DNA of 64,000 bases from Clostridia bacterium (GTDB taxonomy: Bacteria; Bacillota; Clostridia; Christensenellales; Aristaeellaceae): the NCBI GenBank assembly GCA_017431005.1, contig JAFRLY010000029.1, positions 1 through 64,000 of the forward strand, written 5' to 3'. The position numbers were made by a program, and so were the translations under genes. The notes beneath the pieces were generated by a model, which was not told where the DNA came from, did not search any database, and saw only the letters and a program-made list of their open reading frames with translations. This document shows, one piece after another, positions 7,670-16,355 of the stretch (its first letter is position 1; each line of letters opens with the position of its first letter).

Positions 7670-9235
7670 TCAGGCGCTTTCCCCTTCGCCGGTTTCCGCC
7701 GGCAGAGTTTCCTCCGCGGGAGCATCGGTTTCCGCGGCATTTTCTTCTGCCTGTTCACCGGTCTCCGCAGCCGGTTCCTGTGTCTCTTCGCTCTCCGGCG
7801 CTGTTACTGTCCCTTCTGTCTCCGTTCCTTCCGCTTCCGGCGCTTCGGCCTCCGCGGCGGATTCCTCCGTCGCTTCCTCAGCGGCTTCCGTCTCTGCTTC
7901 TGAAGCTTCCTCTTCCGGCACTGTCTCCGCCGGTTTCTCCGTCACCGGCGCAAGCCGGTAGCCGAATTCAATTTCTATGCTCTGAATGTCCCTGAAGTCC
8001 GCCCTGTTTACCCAGACTGCCGCGGCGTCCGACAGATCGCCCTTCATGATCCGCGCGTTTTCCGGCACCTCATCCACGCCTTCGTTGCAGATATACATGC
8101 GGGTTTCCGTCTGATCATCCGACGCGGTATAGCCTCTGAGGCCCTCCAGGGGCTGGATTTTTTCGCCGTTGACCCAGATCCTGGTCACGGTCAGCGCATA
8201 GCCCGGGAAGGTGATTTCTCCCCGCCGGACCGCCAGGGCCAGCATGGACATATCCTTCACGGGCTCCGCAAAGGTCAGGCTGGTCCGGTAGCCGCTGCCT
8301 TCCCCGCGGATTTCCGCCGGCCCGGCCTGAACCCGGCCGTCCGTGCTGCCTTCCGGACTCCAGTTCTGGATGCTGCCGTCACTGTTGGAGAAAAGGATAT
8401 ACGCACAGTCTGCCGGCGCGGTCAGCACGCTGAAATCCACCTCAATACTGCTGACCGAAGCAAAGGCCTCCCTGTCCACGATAACAGCGGACGCTTCCGC
8501 AGTGTTGCCGTCCCAGCACCGCGCCGTTTCGTCGAAATCGCCGCTCCATTCCCTGTACAGATACATCCTGGTCGTCTTCCCGTCGTCGGATACGGTATAT
8601 CCGTTTCCGAAGGGGATGGACTGTCCGTTGACCCGTACCGCGTTCAGGCGGATAAAGCAGCCCGGCCAGGCTGTTTCCCCGTCGGTAATACTGACGGCGC
8701 CGAAGGCCAGTCCGGCCGCCGGCTCGGAGAACTCAAGACCTACAGTATATTCCCCCTCGCCGTTCACTGTGGCAGGGGTTACCTTAACGAGACCGTTCTC
8801 GCTGTCCGCTGTGTTCCAGTTCTGCACGGTCCAGTCGCTGCTGGCATAGATCAGGCAGGCGTTGCTCCTGGCAGCCGTCAGCGCGCGCTCTGTTTTCTGC
8901 AGCCTGACGGTTGTTGCAGCCAGTTCTGCTCTGACGCCGGCAAGCTCCTTCTCCGCGCTTGCGGCGTTATCCGCAAGCTGCTGCTCCAGCTCCGTCACTC
9001 TGCCCTCAAGCTCCGTCCGCAGGTTTTCCAGGGTTTCCCCGTTGGCCACGGCATCCGCCAGCTGCTGTTCCAGTTCCGTCCGGGAGCTTTCCGCCGCTTC
9101 CGTCACGTCCGCCAGCTGCTGCTTCAGATCCTCCGCAGTTTTTTCAAGATTGATCTTCTGCGCGCCGAAAACGCAGCTTACGATAAGCGCCGCCACTGCC
9201 GCAACAGCCAGTACAATCGTTACGGGCTTCCTCAT
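7670..9235 (-). CDS. Membrane-anchored coiled-coil protein with two tandem repeat domains
   Basis: A 521-residue protein starting MRKPVTIV; the ATG at 9235 has AAAGGAGG before it. An N-terminal hydrophobic segment (about 5-24) ending IVSC could be a lipobox or a simple anchor. Residues 25-105 are a heptad-rich coiled coil (repeated LEQQLAD). Two homologous domains of about 140 residues follow: each begins with a YASSDWTVQNW- or LFSNSDGSIQNW-type strand, continues to a VNG turn and ends in an SIEVDF/SIEIEF strand. The C-terminal 100 residues are Glu/Ala/Thr-rich. The paired domains look like beta-sandwich binding modules, possibly carbohydrate-binding, but no family was recognised. It has its own promoter (9326-9354). 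Confidence 0.8.
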   Translation of the reverse strand: MRKPVTIVLAVAAVAALIVSCVFGAQKINLEKTAEDLKQQLADVTEAAESSRTELEQQLADAVANGETLENLRTELEGRVTELEQQLADNAASAEKELAGVRAELAATTVRLQKTERALTAARSNACLIYASSDWTVQNWNTADSENGLVKVTPATVNGEGEYTVGLEFSEPAAGLAFGAVSITDGETAWPGCFIRLNAVRVNGQSIPFGNGYTVSDDGKTTRMYLYREWSGDFDETARCWDGNTAEASAVIVDREAFASVSSIEVDFSVLTAPADCAYILFSNSDGSIQNWSPEGSTDGRVQAGPAEIRGEGSGYRTSLTFAEPVKDMSMLALAVRRGEITFPGYALTVTRIWVNGEKIQPLEGLRGYTASDDQTETRMYICNEGVDEVPENARIMKGDLSDAAAVWVNRADFRDIQSIEIEFGYRLAPVTEKPAETVPEEEASEAETEAAEEATEESAAEAEAPEAEGTETEGTVTAPESEETQEPAAETGEQAEENAAETDAPAEETLPAETGEGESA

Positions 9236-9325
9236 TCTGTTTCCTCCTTTGTTTTCAGAAACCGCTGCCACACCTGACGGGGTCCGTCCCGGACCCGCTG
9301 TTTTTCTGTTCTTTCTGTCTGTCTT

Positions 9326-9354
9326 TTTATATCATATCCGCTGCATTTTGTCAT
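9326..9354 (-). promoter_or_regulatory. Promoter of the coiled-coil repeat protein
   Basis: Minus strand: ATGACA (9349-9354), 17-base spacer, TATAAA (9326-9331), about 90 bases upstream of the start at 9235. Confidence 0.55.
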
Positions 9355-9378
9355 CTTTTTTGTCCCCTGTGTAATAAG

Positions 9379-9405
9379 AAACGGCCGTGTTTATGCGGCC
9401 GTTTT
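9379..9405 (-). terminator. Terminator of the MacAB-like operon
   Basis: The 9-bp stem AAACGGCCG/CGGCCGTTT with an 8-base loop lies 33 bases after the adaptor gene's stop. The minus strand continues TTTCTTATT. Confidence 0.75.
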
Positions 9406-9437
9406 CTTCCTGTGGATTTGTCTGATCCGCGCGTGCT

Positions 9438-10520
9438 TCACTTCGCCCCCGCGCTGTCTGCCTCCGGTTCGGTTGTCATCACAATGACCTTCATTCCCAG
9501 CGCAATCTCTCCGTCCGGAATAAATTCAACCTGTACCCGGTAGGTTACGTCCTCCTCTTCCTTCTCCTCCGGCAGTGCGGAAACAAAGCTGACAGTTCCT
9601 TCAAAGACTTTGCTTTCATCCGATTCCAGCTCGATGATCACCGGATCGCCGGCCCGGATGTTCTTCAGTTCATCCGCATCCACGCTGGTTTCCACCCGCA
9701 GGCTCTCCGTCGGAATCAGCTGAAAGAGCGCTGCCCCTTTTTCCACCGTGCTGCCCGCCTCGGCGTTCACCGTGCTGACGACCGCGCTCTGCGGAGCGTT
9801 TACCTGTGTGCCGGTCATCACATAGGCGTCGTACCGGCCGCTCAGGGTTTCAAGCAGCAGGTCGCCCTTCCGGACTGTATCTCCGTCCTTCACTGCGATC
9901 CGGACGATCGCGCCGGCTGCCGTGACGGCTTCCGGGCTGACCCGGCTGATGCTTCCCCGGCCGATTCTGCCCTTATCCGTTCTCGTCTCCTCCCTGTAAA
10001 TATCCACCGAGTCCCCCGGCAGAAACTCCCCGGAGGTTACCAGCACGGTATAGTTTGATCCGTCAACGGCGGTGATGATCCCGTTTCCGTTCCGGGCGGA
10101 TATGGTGCGGCACTGCAGATAAACCTTTTCTCCGGGATGCACAATCATGGTTTCCACGGAGCTGTAGGCCTTGGATACGGAGGCGCTCACGGAATACAGG
10201 TGCTCTCCCTCCAGATACATTACCGCGCCGTACGTGGCCGCGACGGTTTCAGCATCCTCTCCTTCCGCGCCGAAGACACCCCGGATGACTCCGTCCTGCG
10301 CGGCGTATACCTTCTCTGTCCGGAACCGCAGCAGCTCCTGCCCCGCCGTTACCTTTTCACCGGCCTCCGCCTCAACGCTCTCCACGGTTCCTCCGATCGG
10401 GGCATATACGGTAAGAATATCCCCGGCTTCCACCGTGCCGTTCATCGTCACAGGCTCCGCGCCTGCAGTTCCTGCCAGCAGCATTGCCACGCACAGGATA
10501 CCGAGCATCCTTTTTCTCAT
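9438..10520 (-). CDS. Secreted adaptor-like protein (HlyD/RND adaptor family), second of the operon
   Basis: About 360 residues with a signal peptide (MRKRMLGILCVAMLLAGTAGA) and no lipobox cysteine. The mature part starts with a lipoyl-like barrel (TVYAPIGGTVESVEAEAGEK), has a second half-barrel near residue 250 (VNAPQSAVVSTVNAEAGSTV), and ends with a beta-barrel region typical of membrane-fusion adaptors (VIIELESDESKVFEGTVSFV). No long helical hairpin is present. A longer start at 10547 also has a plausible ribosome-binding site. It is the last gene of an operon with a MacB-type permease, ATPase and another adaptor, so two adaptors flank one pump. It probably docks on the permease outside the cell membrane. 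Confidence 0.8.
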   Translation of the reverse strand: MRKRMLGILCVAMLLAGTAGAEPVTMNGTVEAGDILTVYAPIGGTVESVEAEAGEKVTAGQELLRFRTEKVYAAQDGVIRGVFGAEGEDAETVAATYGAVMYLEGEHLYSVSASVSKAYSSVETMIVHPGEKVYLQCRTISARNGNGIITAVDGSNYTVLVTSGEFLPGDSVDIYREETRTDKGRIGRGSISRVSPEAVTAAGAIVRIAVKDGDTVRKGDLLLETLSGRYDAYVMTGTQVNAPQSAVVSTVNAEAGSTVEKGAALFQLIPTESLRVETSVDADELKNIRAGDPVIIELESDESKVFEGTVSFVSALPEEKEEEDVTYRVQVEFIPDGEIALGMKVIVMTTEPEADSAGAK

Positions 10521-10605
10521 ATTTCTTTCATCCTTTCCTGCTTTCATGGCTGGTCTCCCTTCTGTATCTGTATGATTTCAGGCATACTTGCCTGGCCTGT
10601 CCGGA

Positions 10606-11817
10606 TCAGACTGCCCGCAGGGCGTCTATCGGGTTCAGCCGGCTGGCCTTCCGTGCCGGCGCCCAGCCGAAGATAATGCCGACAGCCGCCGAGAACCCGA
10701 CGCCCAGTGCAATGGCGCCGCCGTTCAGCACAAAGGTGGTTCCGAGCACATTGCACAGCGTGTAGCTCAGCGTCAGTCCCAGCAGAACGCCCAGTATGCC
10801 TCCGAACACGGACAGCAGGAAGCTTTCCAGCAGGAACTGGAACTGGATTTGCCAGGGAATCGCGCCGAGGGCCTTCTTCAGCCCGATCTCCGTTGTGCGC
10901 TCCGTCACCGTCGTCAGCATCATATTCATGATGCCGATCCCTCCCACCAGCAGGGCAATGGAGGCTATGCCGGCCAGCAGCGTGCTCATCATGCCCATCA
11001 TCGTGTTCATGGTCTCCTCAATGGTTTCCATGGACGCGATCGTGTAGCAGTCCTCCTCGAAGTCAAACAGGGCGTCCATCGCGTCGGAAATTTCCGTCTC
11101 CGCGGCCGCAGAGTCAGCGTCTTCCTTCAGATAAACCGTGAAGCTGTTTACCTCGTTGGTATTGTTGATCTTCAGCCCGGTGGTATAGGGAATCAGGATG
11201 TCCGGGGAGCCGGTGAAAATCGCGGCGATGCCCCCGCCGCTGTATTCCTCATAGCGGCCCACCACCGTAAAGGGCAAGCCGGAAACATACAGCGTCTCAC
11301 CCACGGGATTGATCCCGAAGAAAAAGGTATCCACAATGTCCTGGCTGATCACGCACACGTAGGAGTGATTGTTGTCGTCAATAAAGTTCAGCGCCCTGCC
11401 CTGAACGATCATATCTTCATTCAGCTGAAAATAATACGCGTTCTTGCCGGAGACCGACTTTCCCGTCTGCACGTTTTTTCCGTAGGAGACCCTGCCGTTC
11501 AGGCTGACCGTCGGAACGACGCCGTCCACCGTGTCCAGTGCAGAGATAACCGCCAGATCCTCCGGCATCATACCGGTTTTCAGATCGCTTCCCGTAACCG
11601 TTACGGTCATCGTGCCGACGCCCATATCGGAAAACGTCGCCGCGATGGAACCGGATACACCCGAAACCGTGGAGATCAGGGCGATAACCGCCATCACGCC
11701 GATCATGATACCCAGCAGGGTCAGGAAGGACCGTATCTTGTTGCCCCGGATATTGTCCAGCGCCATGGAGACGCTTTCCCGGACCATGACCAGGAAGCTT
11801 CGCATCCGCTTAAGCAT
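10606..11817 (-). CDS. MacB-type ABC transporter permease
   Basis: A 403-residue membrane protein with MacB/FtsX topology: one N-terminal helix (about 30-55), a large extracellular domain (about 56-285), then three helices (about 287-313, 335-362, 368-390). Family signatures are LDNIRGNKIRSFLTLLGIMI at the first helix, TERTTEIGLKKALGA in the cytoplasmic loop, and the C-terminal ARKASRLNPIDALRAV. It starts inside the last codons of the ATPase gene (8-base overlap), showing translational coupling. MacB-type pumps use ATP to drive conformational change across the membrane rather than transporting through it. The substrate is unknown. Confidence 0.92.
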   Translation of the reverse strand: MLKRMRSFLVMVRESVSMALDNIRGNKIRSFLTLLGIMIGVMAVIALISTVSGVSGSIAATFSDMGVGTMTVTVTGSDLKTGMMPEDLAVISALDTVDGVVPTVSLNGRVSYGKNVQTGKSVSGKNAYYFQLNEDMIVQGRALNFIDDNNHSYVCVISQDIVDTFFFGINPVGETLYVSGLPFTVVGRYEEYSGGGIAAIFTGSPDILIPYTTGLKINNTNEVNSFTVYLKEDADSAAAETEISDAMDALFDFEEDCYTIASMETIEETMNTMMGMMSTLLAGIASIALLVGGIGIMNMMLTTVTERTTEIGLKKALGAIPWQIQFQFLLESFLLSVFGGILGVLLGLTLSYTLCNVLGTTFVLNGGAIALGVGFSAAVGIIFGWAPARKASRLNPIDALRAV

Positions 11818-12508
11818 GGCCGGCCACCGTCCCTTCGGATATCATTCCGTCAATGATATGCACGACCCGCCGGGCATGAGCCGCGATGTTCATGTCGTGC
11901 GTGATCATGATCACCGTCCGTTTCTCCTCATTCAGCTCCTGAAACAGCGCCATGATCTGCGCGCCGGTCTTCTGATCCAGCGCGCCTGTCGGCTCGTCCG
12001 CCAGCAGGATGGAGGGATTGCCCACCAGGGCCCGCGCGATGGCGACCCGCTGCTGCTGTCCGCCGGAAAGCTGGGTGGGAAGATGATCCATCCGGTCCGC
12101 CAGCCCGACCCGCTCCAGCATTGCCTCAGCGCGTCTCCTGCGCTCCCGCGGTCCGATTCCGGCATAGATCAGCGGAAGCTCCACATTTTTCAGGGCATTC
12201 AGCCGCGGCAGCAGCTGGGAGTTCTGGAAAACAAAGCCGATCTCCCGGTTGCGCAGTTCCGCCAGCTCCTGCTCATCCAGCTCGCCCACGGATCTGCCCC
12301 GGAGCATATAGCTGCCCGCGGTCGGAATATCCAGGCAGCCGATGATGTTCATCAGCGTGGTTTTGCCGCTGCCGGAGGGGCCGAGGACGGACAGGTATTC
12401 GCCTTCCTCCATCCGGAGGGAGACCTTTTTCAGCGCGTGAACGCTTTCCCCGGCCAGATAATAATCCTTGTCGATGTCCCGCATCTCAAAGAAGACCTCT
12501 TCAGCCAT
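11810..12508 (-). CDS. MacB/LolD-type ABC transporter ATPase
   Basis: A 232-residue ATPase. Walker A is GPSGSGKT, the signature is LSGGQQQR, Walker B is [12 protein letters not shown], and the switch histidine lies in MITHDMN. This is the usual ATPase of MacB/LolCDE-type systems. The ATG at 12508 was chosen over an upstream GTG because it follows the adaptor's TGA by one base and has GGGGGA ahead. It powers the permease that overlaps its 3' end. Confidence 0.93.
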   Translation of the reverse strand: MAEEVFFEMRDIDKDYYLAGESVHALKKVSLRMEEGEYLSVLGPSGSGKTTLMNIIGCLDIPTAGSYMLRGRSVGELDEQELAELRNREIGFVFQNSQLLPRLNALKNVELPLIYAGIGPRERRRRAEAMLERVGLADRMDHLPTQLSGGQQQRVAIARALVGNPSILLADEPTGALDQKTGAQIMALFQELNEEKRTVIMITHDMNIAAHARRVVHIIDGMISEGTVAGHA

Positions 12509-12509
12509 A

Positions 12510-13643
12510 TCAGTTCCCCCGTCCACCGCCGGAAGGCGCGCCGCTGTTCCCGCCGCCCCCGGGAGGTGTTCCGTTCTGGCTGTCCCGGTTCCAGTTTCTT
12601 TCCCGGTTGCTTCCGGGTGTGCTGCCGGGTCTGTTCACCTGCTGCCGGCTGAACATGCTGCTGAACAGCCCGGCCAGTCCGGTCGCCTGTTCCTCCTGCG
12701 CCGCAACCGCGTATACCGTCTCGCCGGCGGCAACGCCTTCCCGGATCTCCACATAGTTGCCGTTGGACACGCCGACCGTCACCGGAACCCGTTCCATGGT
12801 TCCGTCGGCAGCCTCTTTGTAGACAAAGGCGGTATTGTCCCTGGCTGTGCTCAGTGCTTCCATTTTCAGCACGGTCACATTGTTGGCTTCCTCCAGGGGC
12901 ACGGTCACCGTGGCCTGCATGCCGGGATAGATGTTCTGCGTCCCGCTGGTATCCACATCCACGGTGGTTGTGTAATAGGCCACATTGTTGCCCGTGTAGG
13001 CCACATAGTCGATTTTGCTGATTGTGCTGTCGTAGACCGCCCCCGCGGAGGAGACCGTCACCCTGCAGGGCTGGCCCGCGGATACGGACGCGATATCACT
13101 CTCTCCCACGCGGACCGATACCTGCATATGGTCAAAATCCGCCACTGCGGCCAGCGTGTCGCCGGCTTTGACCTCGCTCCCCTTCTCAACCTCCAGCGCG
13201 GTCACGGTGCCGTCAAACTCCGCCTTCACCGTTTCCCCGTTGGCAAGCCGCAGCAGCTTCTCACCGTCCTTTACGGCATCGCCGGAGGAAACATATACCT
13301 CACGGACCTTCGTATCCGCCCCGGCTGTATACGTCGCGCTGTCCACCAGCTGCATGGCTCCGGTAAAGGACAGCGAATTGGAGATGCTGCCGGTGGTGGC
13401 TGTGTAGGGATTGTAGGTCACGGTATACTCGGCCCGCAGGCTGCTGAACGTGCTCCAGCCCCACAGACCCGCGGCGCACAGAAGTATAAGGGTGATGATC
13501 AGCCGCCGGATCCGCATGCGCTTTTTACGGGGCTTCTGAATTTTCTCCGTTTTCTTTCCGACGCTTTCCTCGTTCAATCTGATATCCTCCTCTGCCGGAG
13601 CGCGCTTGCTGCTGTCCGCCTGCGCATCCTTCTCTGATGCCAT
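12510..13643 (-). CDS. MacA-like efflux adaptor with N-terminal anchor
   Basis: A 377-residue adaptor. Residues 1-45 are charged and cytoplasmic, 46-65 form one membrane helix (LIITLILLCAAGLWGW), and the rest is extracytoplasmic. A lipoyl-like barrel is formed by two adjacent halves (VREVYVSSGDAVKDGEKLL and VTALEVEKGSEVKAGDTLA) without a long coiled-coil hairpin, as expected in Gram-positive adaptors with no TolC partner. Beta-barrel and membrane-proximal domains follow. The last 40 residues are Gly/Pro/Asn-rich and disordered. First gene of the operon, one base from the ATPase start. Confidence 0.9.
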   Translation of the reverse strand: MASEKDAQADSSKRAPAEEDIRLNEESVGKKTEKIQKPRKKRMRIRRLIITLILLCAAGLWGWSTFSSLRAEYTVTYNPYTATTGSISNSLSFTGAMQLVDSATYTAGADTKVREVYVSSGDAVKDGEKLLRLANGETVKAEFDGTVTALEVEKGSEVKAGDTLAAVADFDHMQVSVRVGESDIASVSAGQPCRVTVSSAGAVYDSTISKIDYVAYTGNNVAYYTTTVDVDTSGTQNIYPGMQATVTVPLEEANNVTVLKMEALSTARDNTAFVYKEAADGTMERVPVTVGVSNGNYVEIREGVAAGETVYAVAAQEEQATGLAGLFSSMFSRQQVNRPGSTPGSNRERNWNRDSQNGTPPGGGGNSGAPSGGGRGN

Positions 13644-13700
13644 CCTATCCGGGAAATCTGTTTTTTATCACTGTTTTGGATGAACATCCTGTGAAAACCG

Positions 13701-13742
13701 GAAAAAAACAAAAGGGAGAGCCTGCTGCCTGCAGGCTCTCCC
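13701..13742 (-). terminator. Terminator of the amino-acid ABC operon
   Basis: A perfect 12-bp stem (13714-13725/13731-13742) with a 5-base loop is followed on the minus strand by TTTTGTTTTTTT. Confidence 0.9.
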
Positions 13743-13770
13743 GTATTTCCCCGGGTCTGTATTCACTTTC

Positions 13771-14514
13771 TTACAGGACTTTATTCAGGAAATCCCGGGT
13801 ACGCTGCTCCTGCGGATGGGAGAAAATCTCCTCAGGCGTGCCCTCCTCGACAATCCTTCCTTCGTCGATAAACAGCACCCTGTCCGCCACTTCCCGCGCG
13901 AAGCCCATCTCATGGGTCACACACACCATTGTCATGCCGCTGCGGGCCAGGTCCTTCATTACGTCCAGCACCTCGCCCACCATTTCCGGATCCAGGGCGG
14001 AGGTCGGTTCGTCGAAAAGCATTACGTCGGGATTCATGCACAGAGCGCGGACAATGGCGATCCGCTGCTTCTGGCCGCCGCTCAGCTGATTGGGATAGGC
14101 GCCGGCCCGCTCCAGCAGGTTCACCCGTTCCAGCAGCGCCTTCGCTTCCTTCTCCGCTGTCGCCGGATCCTTCTTCAGCAGTTTGACCGGCGCAATCGTC
14201 ATGTTCCGCAGCACCGTCATGTGCGGAAAGAGGTTGAAATGCTGAAACACCATGCCGATTTTCCGCCGGTGCAGGTTGATATCCACAGTGGGATCTGTGA
14301 TGTCCGTTCCTTCGAAGGTGATGGTACCGGCTGTAGGCAGCTCCATCAGGTTCAGGCAGCGCAGGAAGGTGCTCTTTCCGCTGCCGGACGGTCCGATGAC
14401 GCAGACAACCTCACCCCGCCGGATATCCGTCGAAATCCCCTGCAGAGCCTTCAGCCTGCCTTCATAAAAATGCTTCTCCAGATTCCGGACGCTCAGAATA
14501 ATATCACCGTTCAC
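13771..14514 (-). CDS. Polar amino-acid ABC transporter ATPase (GlnQ/ArtP-like)
   Basis: A 247-residue ATPase of the PAAT family. Walker A is GPSGSGKST, the Q-loop region reads [15 protein letters not shown], the signature is LSGGQKQR, Walker B is [14 protein letters not shown], and the H-loop reads [27 protein letters not shown] is characteristic of polar amino-acid importers. The GTG at 14514 has AAAGGAGG ten bases upstream and was preferred over an upstream TTG. It overlaps the 3' end of the permease by 11 bases. It energises uptake with the permease and binding protein upstream. Confidence 0.93.
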   Translation of the reverse strand: MNGDIILSVRNLEKHFYEGRLKALQGISTDIRRGEVVCVIGPSGSGKSTFLRCLNLMELPTAGTITFEGTDITDPTVDINLHRRKIGMVFQHFNLFPHMTVLRNMTIAPVKLLKKDPATAEKEAKALLERVNLLERAGAYPNQLSGGQKQRIAIVRALCMNPDVMLFDEPTSALDPEMVGEVLDVMKDLARSGMTMVCVTHEMGFAREVADRVLFIDEGRIVEEGTPEEIFSHPQEQRTRDFLNKVL

Positions 14515-15304
14515 TGTTCCGCAGCCTCCTTTCAAGCTTTCCGATCAGCTTGGTGAGCACCAGGGTGGTGATCAGGTACAGCAGGCCGGAAATAATATAG
14601 GGGGTGAACGCGGAATAGGTTCTGGACCGGATATAGTCGCCGGCCTTGGTCAGCTCTGTCAGCGCAATATAGCTCAGGATGGATGTTTCCTTGATCAGGG
14701 CAATGAACTCGTTGCACAGGCTGGGCAGCGCGGATTTAACGGCCTGCGGCAGAATGATGTACAGCATGGTGCCCGGGCCGGAGAAGCCCAGGGAGCGGCC
14801 GGCTTCCGTCTGCCCCCGGTCAACACTCAGAATGCCGCCCCGGATAATCTCCGCCACGTAGGCGGCGCTGTTCAGTCCGCAGGCAATCACACCGATAATG
14901 ATCTTGCTGATCCGCACGGATCCGAAAATGCCGTAATAGATAATCAGCACCTGCAGCAGCATGGGTGTGCCGCGGACGATATCAATGTAAATCTTCGCGA
15001 ACCAGCTGAGGAAGCGCAGCACTGCGGATCCGAGCTTTTTGATCGGGGCCTTTCCCCGGTAACGGTATTCCGTCACGTCCGGCAGGCGCAGCACTGCCAG
15101 GATCGCGCCCAGCAGCGTACCGGCCAGGATCGCGAAAAAGCTGACCTGCAGCGTCACCCAGAGGCCGTTCAGATACTGAGACCACCGGGCGTCCCGGATC
15201 AGGTTCATGTAGAGTTCCTTGTAGATGGACTGCAGGATGCTCAAAGGCTCCTTGTTGGCAATCATCGCCTCAATCGGCAGCCACCACTGCTCAAAAACGG
15301 ACAT
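14504..15304 (-). CDS. Polar amino-acid ABC transporter permease
   Basis: A 266-residue permease of the HisMQ type with about five membrane helices. The coupling-loop signature [20 protein letters not shown] and the earlier [15 protein letters not shown] are both present. The ATG at 15304 (MSVFEQWW) has GGGAG upstream; the earlier in-frame ATG at 15331 lies inside a hairpin and lacks a ribosome-binding site. Only one permease gene is present, so it probably forms a homodimer. Confidence 0.92.
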   Translation of the reverse strand: MSVFEQWWLPIEAMIANKEPLSILQSIYKELYMNLIRDARWSQYLNGLWVTLQVSFFAILAGTLLGAILAVLRLPDVTEYRYRGKAPIKKLGSAVLRFLSWFAKIYIDIVRGTPMLLQVLIIYYGIFGSVRISKIIIGVIACGLNSAAYVAEIIRGGILSVDRGQTEAGRSLGFSGPGTMLYIILPQAVKSALPSLCNEFIALIKETSILSYIALTELTKAGDYIRSRTYSAFTPYIISGLLYLITTLVLTKLIGKLERRLRNSER

Positions 15305-15328
15305 ACAATGTTTCTCCCTCTGCAAATA

Positions 15329-15358
15329 CATGCCGTAGGGAAAATTCCCTACGGCATG
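15329..15358 (-). promoter_or_regulatory. Intercistronic stem-loop between binding protein and permease
   Basis: A perfect 12-bp inverted repeat (CATGCCGTAGGG and its complement) with loop AAAATT sits in the 80-base gap after the binding-protein gene. No U-run follows on the minus strand, so it more likely stabilises the upstream mRNA or partly attenuates than acts as a full terminator. Such hairpins commonly let binding proteins be made in excess over the membrane subunits. Confidence 0.7.
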
Positions 15359-15384
15359 GTATGAATCCGCAAGCTTGCACTGCT

Positions 15385-16131
15385 TTATTCAGCCGCTTCC
15401 TCTTCACTGCTGAAATACTTCACGGCCAGCTCCTCATAGAAGCCTTCCGCCTCCAGCTCCTTCAGCGCGTTGTTGATCTTCTCCAGCAGCTCGGGATTCT
15501 CCTTGTTAACCTCGATGCCGTACCAGTCCGCCTGCAGGCCCATATCCACGATCACCAGGCTGTCGTCGCCCAGGCCGGCCAGCAGCGCCATACCGACGGG
15601 CTTATCCACGATCACGGCATCCAGACGGCCGTTCTGCAGATCACGGATGGCATCCAGGAAGGTCTTGTAGGTTTCGGTATTATCCCGGCCGGTAATCTCC
15701 TCAGCGGAGAAGTCAGAGGTCGTGCCCAGCTGCGCGCCGATCTTCTTGCCCTTCAGATCATCCAGCACGGCGTAGCCGCTGTCGTCCTTGACAACGACGA
15801 TCAGGCCGGCGTTGATGTAGCCCTCGGAGAAATCCACGTTGATTTTCCGTTCATCGGTAATGCTGATGCCGGATACGCCGATGGTGTCGGGATTCGCCAC
15901 GACCGCGTTGATAACCGCGTCAAAGTTCATGGCCTCAAACTCCACCTCAAAGCCGGCCTTCGCGGCGATGGCGTTGATCAGATCCACGTCATAGCCCACA
16001 AACTGTTCGTCCTCCACATACTCAAAGGGCGGATATTCCGGGTTGAACGCCACCGTAACCGTTTCGGCGCCCGCCGCCGCCAGGGACAGCACCATCATCA
16101 GAGCAACCAGCAGAGCTGCAAACTTCTTCAT
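15385..16131 (-). CDS. Amino-acid ABC transporter substrate-binding protein
   Basis: A 248-residue SBP_bac_3 family protein. The signal peptide (MKKFAALLVALMMVLSLAAAGA) has Ala where the lipobox Cys of Gram-positive binding proteins would be (LSLAAAG rather than LSLAACG). The protein would therefore be cleaved by signal peptidase I, not lipid-anchored. Mature motifs are NPEYPPFEYVED, the hinge segment GVSGISITDERK, and the second-lobe LKGKKIGAQLGTTSD. These fit binding of a polar or basic amino acid. GGAGG lies upstream. The promoter region has ArgR-like boxes, so arginine or a related amino acid is a reasonable guess. Confidence 0.9.
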   Translation of the reverse strand: MKKFAALLVALMMVLSLAAAGAETVTVAFNPEYPPFEYVEDEQFVGYDVDLINAIAAKAGFEVEFEAMNFDAVINAVVANPDTIGVSGISITDERKINVDFSEGYINAGLIVVVKDDSGYAVLDDLKGKKIGAQLGTTSDFSAEEITGRDNTETYKTFLDAIRDLQNGRLDAVIVDKPVGMALLAGLGDDSLVIVDMGLQADWYGIEVNKENPELLEKINNALKELEAEGFYEELAVKYFSSEEEAAE

Positions 16132-16218
16132 CGTTCAGATCCTCCATCCTGTTCGGTTCTTTCTTTCTGTTGCACCGTCGGCCGCAGGTCTCCTGCCTGC
16201 TCCGCGGGAACAGGAGGA

Positions 16219-16247
16219 AGTATATCATGCAGCCTGTCTGCTGTCAA
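16219..16247 (-). promoter_or_regulatory. Promoter of the amino-acid ABC operon
   Basis: Minus strand: consensus TTGACA (16242-16247), exactly 17 bases, TATACT (16219-16224). Transcription should start near 16212, leaving an 80-base leader to the ATG at 16131. Confidence 0.85.
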
Positions 16248-16253
16248 CAAATA

Positions 16254-16355
16254 TTGCATTTTTATGCATTGTTTTTTCCTTGTATTTGGTTATTTATGCA
16301 TATTTAATCCCTGTATTTGTGAATATATTCATTTTATGGATGTATTTCATTCATT
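16254..16355 (-). promoter_or_regulatory. ArgR/AhrC-like box cluster upstream of the amino-acid ABC promoter
   Basis: An AT-rich 100 bases carries repeated ARG-box-like sites. The best (16254-16269, minus strand ATGCATAAAAATGCAA) differs at one position from ATGAATAAAAATGCAA of the B. subtilis AhrC consensus. Weaker sites are at 16291-16308, 16320-16331 (the palindrome TGAATATATTCA) and 16334-16355. The best box lies just upstream of the -35. Binding by ArgR is inferred. Confidence 0.5.
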
